Source: a virus. From it: DNA of 34,573 nucleotides. Positions within the stretch are counted from its first letter, which is position 1. Every line of letters starts with the position of its first letter. Made by a program: the position numbers and the translations under genes. Shown in pieces: positions 20,422 to 27,115 of this stretch. The notes below the pieces were generated by a model. The model made no database searches. It saw nothing but the letters and a program-made list of their open reading frames with translations, and was not told where the DNA came from. The stretch covers positions 1 to 34,573 of the IMG/VR virus record IMGVR_UViG_3300042526_000224, one strand, 5' to 3'.

Positions 20422-22051
20422 AATCGTGCAGAGAATGTTTAGGCCTACTGGACGGTATTCGAGCAATATGCTTGTCGATGGTACTTCAAACTATTCAGGC
20501 GTTGCAGTTACGGAACAAACTGCGCTTGGAAGTTCAGCCGTATGGGCTTGTATAAATTTGATTTCTCAGACCGTGGCAACACTTCCATTCAGGCATTATC
20601 TAAAAACAAAAGACGATAACAGGATTCGCTTAGATTCAAAGCTTGATTTTATTTTGAACAACGAGCCAACGCAGGATTATTCCGGCTTCACTTTTAAAGA
20701 AATTATGACAGCAGCAGCGGTGTTGCATGGAAACGCCTACGCAGAAATTTCAAGAGATGCAAACGGAGAGTGTAACGGCCTTTGGTACATACCTACGCAG
20801 AATGTTCAGCCTTATTTCGACACCGATACCGAGAGCGTTTGGTACGCAATTTACGCAGGCGACTACCGAGGTAGTAAGCCGTATATGGGCATACCAGCAA
20901 GAAATATGCTTCACATCCTTGGGCTTTCCTACGATGGCTTGGCAGGCTATTCGCCTTTGTACTTACAGCGCGAAACCTTCGCCTTACATCTCGCAAGCCA
21001 GAGATACGGCGCAAGTTTCTTTCGGAATGGTGCAAGGCCTGCCGGCATAATTAAATTTCCTAATAAGCTTTCGCCAGAAGCCAAAGACGGTTTAAGGCGT
21101 TCATGGGATTCTTTTCATAGTGGCGCAGGAAATACCGGACGCGTTGCGATCCTCGAAGGCGGCTTGGAGTTTCAAAAGTTGCAGCTCGACCCTGAGGAAG
21201 CCCAATTCCTTCAAACACAACGGTATTCAAGAGAAGAAATCGCAAGCATCTTCAGAGTACCACCTTCGCTCATAGGTGCCGCAGATGCAAGCGACAACAT
21301 CGAAGCGGTAAGCCTGCAATTCTTGCGAAGCCTCCAACCGTGGCTTTGCCGATGGGAGCAGGAGATTTCAAGGAAGTTAATTTATAATATGGCGGAATAT
21401 GTCGAGGTAGACACGAAAAGCGTATTACGCACCGATATTAAAACACGGTACGAATCTATGGCTATTGGCCGCCAATGGGGCTGGTTGAGCGCTGGCGATT
21501 GCAGGAAGTTGGAGAATCTTAATAGTGATATCGCAGGCATGGAAGACTACCTTAAGCCGATGAATATGGAAACCTTGGACAGCAAGCCAGCACCGGCACC
21601 AGCACCAGTAAAGGAACTTATACCTGGCGGCCCTGCCGTTACAGCTCCAGGCGTGGATACTCCAGATTCCGCCTTACCACCAAACCGCAGCGATAACAAA
21701 ATCTTAGAGCGTGTTTTAATCTTGAAGGTGTCGCAGCTCCGAGCCATTGAAGCCACCGCATTGAAACGAATTTCCAAAGACAAGCTATTTGTTTCAAAGT
21801 TGGACGAACTAACCGAACAAACCAAGAAAAGGCACTATATGGCATTTGATGAAATCCTCGAAGCCTTCGAAATCAAAGGCAAAGAAAAGATTGCGGAGTT
21901 CATTGCAACCACCGCAGCGACTAATTTAAAAGAAAAGTTTCTGGATGTAGCAGGCGCAACAAATTTTGCTGGCCTGCCTGCCGCTGTCGAAAACGCTTTG
22001 CCAAGCTATCTTAATTCGAATTTACTTCCATCCTTCACAACGGAGCAATAA
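20408..22051 (+). CDS. Portal protein (HK97 family)
   Basis: This 547-aa protein's features SSAVWACINLISQTVATLPF, HGNAYAEI, and a later SREEIASIFRVPPSLIGA are diagnostic of HK97-type portals. The ~400-aa core is followed by a proline/alanine hinge (APAPAPVKE) and an extra helical C-terminal part of about 130 residues that makes it longer than HK97 gp3. It forms the dodecameric DNA channel. It starts inside terL and is followed after 2 bp by the protease. Confidence 0.95.
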   Translation: MNFLEIVQRMFRPTGRYSSNMLVDGTSNYSGVAVTEQTALGSSAVWACINLISQTVATLPFRHYLKTKDDNRIRLDSKLDFILNNEPTQDYSGFTFKEIMTAAAVLHGNAYAEISRDANGECNGLWYIPTQNVQPYFDTDTESVWYAIYAGDYRGSKPYMGIPARNMLHILGLSYDGLAGYSPLYLQRETFALHLASQRYGASFFRNGARPAGIIKFPNKLSPEAKDGLRRSWDSFHSGAGNTGRVAILEGGLEFQKLQLDPEEAQFLQTQRYSREEIASIFRVPPSLIGAADASDNIEAVSLQFLRSLQPWLCRWEQEISRKLIYNMAEYVEVDTKSVLRTDIKTRYESMAIGRQWGWLSAGDCRKLENLNSDIAGMEDYLKPMNMETLDSKPAPAPAPVKELIPGGPAVTAPGVDTPDSALPPNRSDNKILERVLILKVSQLRAIEATALKRISKDKLFVSKLDELTEQTKKRHYMAFDEILEAFEIKGKEKIAEFIATTAATNLKEKFLDVAGATNFAGLPAAVENALPSYLNSNLLPSFTTEQ

Positions 22052-22053
22052 TC

Positions 22054-22608
22054 ATGGAACGCAGAAACGCAGTAGAATACCGCACCGAAAACGAAGGTAA
22101 CACCATTACCGGATACGCAGCCGTCTTCACCGACTCTAGCGGTAAGCCTTCACTCTCGGAAAACCTCGGAGGCTTCAGGGAGATAGTTGCGCCAACCGCA
22201 TTTGATAAACGAAGCGGCAAAGTCTTGGCGTTTTATAATCATGACAGCTCGCAAGTCTTAGGTAAGGAAGGAACGAATCTGGAGCTTTCCGTTGATGCCA
22301 GAGGCCTAAAATTTTCATTGGTGTTACCAGATACCAGCACCGGCCGAGATGTTAAGGAGCTAATTCGCTCTGGAATTCTATCCGGCGTTTCGTTTGGCTT
22401 CACCGTAGATAAGGATTCTTGGACAGTGGTAGGCAAGGAGAAAATAAGAACGCTCGAAAGCGTTACGCTTTATGAAATCTCACCAACTGCAAACCCTGCG
22501 TATCCAGATACTAGCGTAGCGCTTCGAAATCTTGCGGAGGTTGAACGCTCCGAATCACGGAGAAAACAAGCGATTGCAAGAATTAAGTTGATGAAATGGA
22601 ATTTTTAA
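22054..22608 (+). CDS. Prohead maturation protease
   Basis: This 184-aa protein is an HK97 gp4/U35-type serine protease. It has GYAAVF near the N-terminus, catalytic His63 in FYNHD, catalytic Ser113 in SGVSFGF and the downstream LYEISPTANPAYP strand. It cleaves the delta domain of the capsid protein and itself inside the prohead. It is the last gene before a promoter/attenuator element that precedes the capsid gene. Confidence 0.94.
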   Translation: MERRNAVEYRTENEGNTITGYAAVFTDSSGKPSLSENLGGFREIVAPTAFDKRSGKVLAFYNHDSSQVLGKEGTNLELSVDARGLKFSLVLPDTSTGRDVKELIRSGILSGVSFGFTVDKDSWTVVGKEKIRTLESVTLYEISPTANPAYPDTSVALRNLAEVERSESRRKQAIARIKLMKWNF

Positions 22609-22638
22609 TTGACATAACTAAGATTCTGTAAGTATATT
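22609..22638 (+). promoter_or_regulatory. Strong sigma70-type promoter before capsid gene
   Basis: TTGACA (22609-22614) and TATATT (22633-22638) are separated by 18 bp, immediately after the protease stop. This is the best promoter match in the window and should start transcription about 80 bp upstream of the capsid ATG. Confidence 0.75.
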
Positions 22639-22655
22639 AATATTAATTAGATCAC

Positions 22656-22715
22656 CACGCTTTTGCGTGAACAGCTTCCGAAATCGTTTTCGAAGCCGTT
22701 CACGCATTTTTTTTT
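22656..22715 (+). terminator. Terminator with overlapping antiterminator hairpin
   Basis: TGCGTGAAC (22664-22672) pairs with GTTCACGCA (22698-22706), with inner GCTT/AAGC and CGAAA/TTTCG pairs, followed by nine T (22707-22715). CACGC (22656-22660) can instead pair with GCGTG (22665-22669), removing part of the terminator's left arm. The capsid ribosome-binding site (GGAG) starts right after the T-run. Confidence 0.75.
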
Positions 22716-22725
22716 GGAGTATGAA

Positions 22726-24066
22726 ATGAATAAAGTTGAACTTCGCGCCGAGCGCACCAGATTGATTGCCGAAGGCGAATCCATGACCATCGACCAACGC
22801 GCATGGACACCAGAAGAAGAAGCCAAATTCGCTGACCTTGAAGCCAAGGTTAACGAAATCGATGCAATGCTTAACGCAGACTCTGCCGCTGATGTTACTG
22901 CCTCCGCAGACTCAGCAAGAAACAAATTGCAAGCTTGGAAATCCTCCGCACCAGTTGCGCCGACTGTCCAACGCTCCAAGGTTTATTCCAGCGCGCCTAA
23001 TTTCGTGAGAGATTTTGGCGATAAGAACGACCGCCAAAAGCGAAGCCTAGCAATCAAAGGCTGGCTTGCTGGTGGTTCGCGCTCTGAATTGGTCAACGAT
23101 GAAATTCGAAGCGCAGCAAATGAAACAGGCCTTAACATCGATGCCGATAGATTGACCTTGGATTTGTTTAGAAGCGCACCTAAGAAAGCCGAAGAAATCC
23201 GCGCCAATCTTTCCGTTGGCACGAACAACGCCGGTGGTTATTTAGTTCCTACTGAATTTATTGCTTCGCTTGAAAAGGCGATGCTTACTTTCGGTGGCAT
23301 TCGTGAAAAGGCTTCCATTATCCGCACCGCTGGCGGAAATCCTTTGCAGATGCCAATGGTAAACGACACCAGTTCCGTTGCCTCAATCGTTGGCGAAGGC
23401 TCCGCAATCACTGCGGCTAATACTACCTTTAGCCAATTTACCTTGGGTGCTTATAAATACGCTGCTGCGGTGCAAGCATCTTGGGAATTAATCCAAGATT
23501 CTGGCATCAATCTTGAGTCTGAACTTGGAAACATCCTTGGCGAAAGATTGGCTCGAGGACAAGGCGCACACCTAGCAACTGGCACCGGCTCAAGCCAGCC
23601 AGCCGGCTTGGTTACGGGTTCGACTTTGGGCGCAACTCAGGCCACTAACAATGTTTTGGCTTACCAAGATTTAATCAATCTTTACCATTCCGTTGATGTT
23701 TCTTATCGACGAAATGCAAGCTGGGTCTTCCATGATAACTTCCTTGCGCTCTTGCGCGGTCTTACCGATGACGCTGGTTATCTGATTTTCGGCGGGCCTA
23801 ATGTTGGCGAGCCTACGACTTTACTAGGCGCACCAATCGTTATTTGTAACGACATGGCCAGCGATATGACCACCGCAGCAGGCAAGATTGCTTTGTTCGG
23901 TGATATCTCAGCCTATAAGATTCGCGAAGTTAGTAACATCGAATTGACCAGGCAATCAGAATTGTATTCCAGTTCTGGACTCGTTGGCTGGGTGATTCAT
24001 CACCGATTAGATGCGAAGCTTGCAAACGCTGGAACTAATCCAGTTAAGCACTTTGTGACCATCTAG
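22726..24066 (+). CDS. Major capsid protein (HK97 gp5-like)
   Basis: In this 446-aa protein the N-terminal ~110 residues are a helical delta/scaffold domain (EEEAKFADLEAKVNEIDAM) to be cut by the protease. Then comes the HK97 fold: NNAGGYLVPTEF, GGNPLQMPMVNDTSSVASIV, FTLGAYKYAAAVQASWELIQ and the late FGDISAYKIRE. The ATG at 22726 is fixed by GGAG at 22716; longer in-frame readings would run through the terminator. A separate promoter and a terminator on each side make this gene a distinct expression unit. Confidence 0.95.
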   Translation: MNKVELRAERTRLIAEGESMTIDQRAWTPEEEAKFADLEAKVNEIDAMLNADSAADVTASADSARNKLQAWKSSAPVAPTVQRSKVYSSAPNFVRDFGDKNDRQKRSLAIKGWLAGGSRSELVNDEIRSAANETGLNIDADRLTLDLFRSAPKKAEEIRANLSVGTNNAGGYLVPTEFIASLEKAMLTFGGIREKASIIRTAGGNPLQMPMVNDTSSVASIVGEGSAITAANTTFSQFTLGAYKYAAAVQASWELIQDSGINLESELGNILGERLARGQGAHLATGTGSSQPAGLVTGSTLGATQATNNVLAYQDLINLYHSVDVSYRRNASWVFHDNFLALLRGLTDDAGYLIFGGPNVGEPTTLLGAPIVICNDMASDMTTAAGKIALFGDISAYKIREVSNIELTRQSELYSSSGLVGWVIHHRLDAKLANAGTNPVKHFVTI

Positions 24067-24088
24067 TCAGTGGTTTTGATCCTACCCC

Positions 24089-24130
24089 AATCACCCTAGC
24101 TTTATCCTCCTTTTGCTAGGGTGATTTCTT
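24089..24130 (+). terminator. Terminator after the capsid gene
   Basis: A perfect 12-bp inverted repeat, AATCACCCTAGC (24089-24100) with GCTAGGGTGATT (24115-24126), has a 14-base loop and a short T-rich tail (TCTT). It lies 22 bp after the capsid stop and may be partial, or serve mRNA stability. Confidence 0.7.
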
Positions 24131-24144
24131 AAAAAGGCCTTATC

Positions 24145-24726
24145 ATGCTACCATCTTGGACAACTAAAATATTATCGGAGCCAGCAACCGAGCCAATTAC
24201 CTTGGCGCAGGTGAAGCTTCATAGCCGTATATCTCATTCAGATGATGATTCTTGGCTGGCAATGGCCATAATAGTTGCTAGACAGTATGTCGAAAAGACT
24301 TGCGAACTTAGTTTAATCACGCAAACACGCAGAACGACCTTTGACGGATTCCGCAAACCTTGGCTAACGCTCGCCTACGGCCCTACGGTTTCGATTAGCG
24401 AGATACAATATTACGATCAGACGAACGCAGCGCAAACACTCACAGACTATCAGGCGGCATTAGAATCGAATCCTTGCCTTATCGTTCCGGCCGCTGGAAT
24501 GCCTTGGCCTTCGACAATGCCTAATCGAATCGATGCGGTAAAAGTTACTTATGTTGCAGGCTTTGGCGATGCCGAGGATGTACCAGCAGCATTGAAACAG
24601 GCGATTCTTTTGCTAGTCGATTTTTGGTATTCGAACAGGTCAGCGGTTGACATGGGTTCGCCTGGTCCGATTCCTTTTGGCGTTGATAGCTTACTAAATC
24701 TATTCGCTTCAGGAAACTACCGATAA
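24145..24726 (+). CDS. Head-tail connector, gp6-like
   Basis: This 193-aa protein has PITLAQVKLHSRISHSDDD, then ARQYVEKTCELSL, PWPSTMPNRIDAVKVTYVAGFG and AILLLVDFWYSNR, the standard pattern of HK97 gp6 adaptor proteins that ring the portal. It is followed with 1-bp overlap by the head-closure gene, the usual order. Confidence 0.9.
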   Translation: MLPSWTTKILSEPATEPITLAQVKLHSRISHSDDDSWLAMAIIVARQYVEKTCELSLITQTRRTTFDGFRKPWLTLAYGPTVSISEIQYYDQTNAAQTLTDYQAALESNPCLIVPAAGMPWPSTMPNRIDAVKVTYVAGFGDAEDVPAALKQAILLLVDFWYSNRSAVDMGSPGPIPFGVDSLLNLFASGNYR

Positions 24727-25049
24727 TGATTACCTCCGGCGCAATGAATAAAGTTTGCGTAGTGGAACGATCAACATCAACGGCAGACGATGTAGGCCAG
24801 CCAATTAAATCTTGGACTACCTTAGAAACCTTCTTCGCCAAGGTGGCAAGCTTTCCAGTAGGCGAGCAGCTCATTGGCGAACAGACCGGCGCTTATATGA
24901 ATTACACGATTACCACTAGGAAGACTACCGCAGCACCAGGCGATAGGATTGTAACGGAAGGCCACACCGTAGAAATCAAAAGCATTGGCATACGCAACTT
25001 TACGGATGGAATCGAAGCAACCATTGAAGGCGTAGAAAGGGTGGCGTAA
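24726..25049 (+). CDS. Head-closure / head-tail joining protein
   Basis: This 107-aa beta-rich protein opens with MNKVCVVERSTSTADDVGQP and continues WTTLETFFAKVASFP, with a late TEGHTVEIKSIG, as in SPP1 gp16 / HK97 gp7-type joining proteins. It follows the connector and overlaps the next gene by 1 bp. Confidence 0.85.
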   Translation: MITSGAMNKVCVVERSTSTADDVGQPIKSWTTLETFFAKVASFPVGEQLIGEQTGAYMNYTITTRKTTAAPGDRIVTEGHTVEIKSIGIRNFTDGIEATIEGVERVA

Positions 25050-25606
25050 TGGCAGGAAATAGCGCAGAAAAAAGCATTTACAAGCAAGCCGGTATCACGA
25101 TTGATGTTACCGAAATCAAGACGCTTCTTGCGAAGTTCGGAGATATCACGCCAAATCTGATGAGAAAGAGTTTGCGACGCGGATTTGCGGCAATCGGAAA
25201 GGAAGTAAAGGCGATTCAGAAAAGCAAGATTAAGTCCATTGATGGCAAGCGCAAAGTTGGAATCGGATTCAACAAAAAAGGAAAGCCGATCAAGAACGGA
25301 CTAGAAAAAAGCATCACAGTTAAAACGAATGTTGACATAAAAAAAGGTAAGGCTTATATGTTCGTAGGGCCAAAGCGCAAAGCTACAGACCTTGGCACAC
25401 CTTCCAAGTATGCGCACTTTGTCGAGAGCGGAGTTAAGCCGCACTTAATCGATGTTAAAAAAGGTCAAAACCAAGGCCGCACCTTTAGCCATCCAGGCTA
25501 CAAGAAAAGGCCGTTTGTCGCTCCGAGTTACGACACCGTAAGAGCGAAAGCGCAGCGAATGATGCTAGATGCAATGGAAACCGCTATTAAGGAATCTCTT
25601 AAATAA
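25049..25606 (+). CDS. HK97 gp10-like tail-completion protein
   Basis: This 185-aa strongly basic protein has an N-terminal helical stretch ending KSLRRGFAAIGKEV and a C-terminal SKYAHFVESGVKPH...KRPFVAPSYDT block, which is the gp10 family hallmark (HxxExG...PFxxPA). It stands between the joining protein and the tail terminator, as in HK97. Confidence 0.88.
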   Translation: MAGNSAEKSIYKQAGITIDVTEIKTLLAKFGDITPNLMRKSLRRGFAAIGKEVKAIQKSKIKSIDGKRKVGIGFNKKGKPIKNGLEKSITVKTNVDIKKGKAYMFVGPKRKATDLGTPSKYAHFVESGVKPHLIDVKKGQNQGRTFSHPGYKKRPFVAPSYDTVRAKAQRMMLDAMETAIKESLK

Positions 25607-26001
25607 TGACAATCTCCGCAGCAGTAACAAGCCGATTAAAAACAGTAGCGGCATTTAATTCGAATGTCTTTCCAGATTCGGCACCGGAAAGCGTTCCGTA
25701 TCCGTTTTGCGTATACAAAATGCAAAGCGTAGAGCGAACTTATCTTCTGGATGGAAGTACGAACGGCCTACCGGTGGCAAGCTTCCAATTCATGATCTTT
25801 GGCACCAACAAAATAGCGGTTGAAGAACTATCTGTAGAGGTAGGACAACTATTCAGCGGATACCGTGGAACGGTAGCCGGTACAGAGATCGCAAGCAGCG
25901 TTTGGAATAATCAAGAAACCAATGATGTTTTCATTGAAGGAAATGATATTCCAGTCTATAGTTATATTAATAGTCATCTTATCCAATTTGTAGAGGAGTA
26001 A
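25606..26001 (+). CDS. Tail terminator (DUF3168 type)
   Basis: In this 131-aa protein the order FPDSAPESVPYPFCVYKMQS, FQFMIFGTNKIAVEELSVEVGQLF and a C-terminal SYINSHLIQFVEE strand agrees with DUF3168 / gpU-like proteins that cap the tail tube at the head-proximal end. It starts at the stop of gp10-like. Confidence 0.85.
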   Translation: MTISAAVTSRLKTVAAFNSNVFPDSAPESVPYPFCVYKMQSVERTYLLDGSTNGLPVASFQFMIFGTNKIAVEELSVEVGQLFSGYRGTVAGTEIASSVWNNQETNDVFIEGNDIPVYSYINSHLIQFVEE

Positions 26002-26005
26002 TGTT

Positions 26006-26410
26006 ATGGCAGCATTTTCTGGAATGGGTACCACGGTCTTGATAGGCGCAACCGCACTGAAAGCAACTTCGATTTCGGCGCCATCGATTAAGCGCGGAAG
26101 CATCGATGTTACTAACCTTGAAAGCCCTGGCAATTTGAAAGAATTTGTTCCTGGTATGCTGGAAGCTGGCGACTTTTCATGTGACTTCTTTTATCCAGAA
26201 GGCCACGCATTAATTGCCACAATGGATTCTGCCGTTGAAGCAACCTATGAACAAGAAATCGTTATTACCTTTCCTAACGGCGGCTCTGTAACCTTTGATG
26301 GATTTATTACCGAGTTTACCGTTGATGCCGTAGCGGTTGGCGACAATGCAGTAAAAGGCAAAATGACTGCAAAAGTAGTTACCAAGCCTGTGTTTGTAGC
26401 TGGCGCTTAG
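26006..26410 (+). CDS. Major tail tube protein
   Basis: This 134-aa protein reads like a small tube protein: GMGTTVLIG, IKRGSIDVTNLESPGNLKEFVPGML, GDFSCDFFYPEGHALI and a VTFDGFITEFT strand. AGAGGAG precedes the ATG at 26006; an out-of-frame ATG at 26001 is ignored. It polymerises into the tail tube around the tape measure. Confidence 0.88.
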   Translation: MAAFSGMGTTVLIGATALKATSISAPSIKRGSIDVTNLESPGNLKEFVPGMLEAGDFSCDFFYPEGHALIATMDSAVEATYEQEIVITFPNGGSVTFDGFITEFTVDAVAVGDNAVKGKMTAKVVTKPVFVAGA

Positions 26411-26435
26411 TTTTTTTATTCTAAAGGAGGATTTC

Positions 26436-26783
26436 ATGGAAGTTTCAAAAGACAGTTTCTTGGCATTTGCCAAAGGCACGATTCGCAAGCAAGAAGTTTC
26501 AATTGAAGGCTATGGCAAGGTGTTTATCCGAGTCTTAAAAGCCAGAGATAGAGACAATTACGAAGGCGCAATTGCAGGCGGCGACAAGTTTAATTTTGAT
26601 AACTTCAGAAGCAAACTCGTTGCGCTCTGTTTTTGTGATGAAAAAGGCAACCGCATTTTTACCGATGCCGAAGTTCCTTTAATTGGCGAATTGCCTGCCG
26701 ACCTGGTTAATCAATTGTTTACGGTGGCTCAAGAGCTTAACGGCTTTACCACAAAATCGGTGGAGCAGGCGGAAAAAAACTAA
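26436..26783 (+). CDS. Tail assembly chaperone, G-like
   Basis: This 115-aa protein has the TVIVRVLKARDRDNYE-like and KLVALCFCDEKGNRIFTD elements usual for tail chaperones encoded before the tape measure. It ends EKN at a slippery run from which ribosomes can shift into the 26780-27115 frame to make the 226-aa fusion. AAAGGAGG precedes the start. It binds and holds the tape measure during tail assembly. Confidence 0.88.
   Translation: MEVSKDSFLAFAKGTIRKQEVSIEGYGKVFIRVLKARDRDNYEGAIAGGDKFNFDNFRSKLVALCFCDEKGNRIFTDAEVPLIGELPADLVNQLFTVAQELNGFTTKSVEQAEKN
26774..26780 (+). other. -1 frameshift site A AAA AAC
   Basis: In-frame codons read gaA AAA AAC TAA. A -1 slip continues as CTA AGG into an uninterrupted frame to 27115. 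Position and product are exactly those of the lambda G/GT shift. Confidence 0.88.
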
Positions 26784-27115
26784 GGTCACAGCCAGCGAAA
26801 AGATTCTTATTTCGGCTGGCTGGACACCTTAAGAAGACGGTTGGCGAAATCCTCGAGACAATGGATTCAGACGAACTAACGGATTGGATGGCTTTCGCAC
26901 GAATCGAGCCGCTTGATGGTTACCGCAACGATATTAATTTCGCAAGCTTACAAAGTTTACTAGGCAACTGCAACCGAGGATCTAGTCAAAAAGCTTTCAC
27001 CGTTGAAGACTTCTTACCGGATTACTTTCGAGAGAATAAACCGGAACAGACTTCTGAGGACATGGAAAAAAGCTTAATGGCATGGGTCAAAGCCGCAGGC
27101 GGAGTAATTAAATAA
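26780..27115 (+). CDS. T domain of the GT tail chaperone, frameshift-expressed
   Basis: This 111-residue extension is joined to the G-like protein. It contains LAGHLKKTVGEILETMDSDE then LTDWMAFARIEPLDG, the classic ending of T-type chaperone domains (LA..l..tv.el......E...W.a..r.EPf). An internal ATG (26861) has no ribosome-binding site, so independent translation is unlikely. The stop overlaps the tape-measure ATG. Confidence 0.85.
   Translation, partial: LRSQPAKRFLFRLAGHLKKTVGEILETMDSDELTDWMAFARIEPLDGYRNDINFASLQSLLGNCNRGSSQKAFTVEDFLPDYFRENKPEQTSEDMEKSLMAWVKAAGGVIK

Noticed and set aside
22663-22725. Longer reading of the capsid gene from a TTG
   Set aside because: The extra codons lie entirely in the terminator hairpin and T-run; ATG 22726 has a good ribosome-binding site.
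26861-27115. Independent small gene between chaperone and tape measure
   Set aside because: No ribosome-binding site at the internal ATG, and the frame is open back to the slippery site with conserved T-domain sequence upstream of that ATG.
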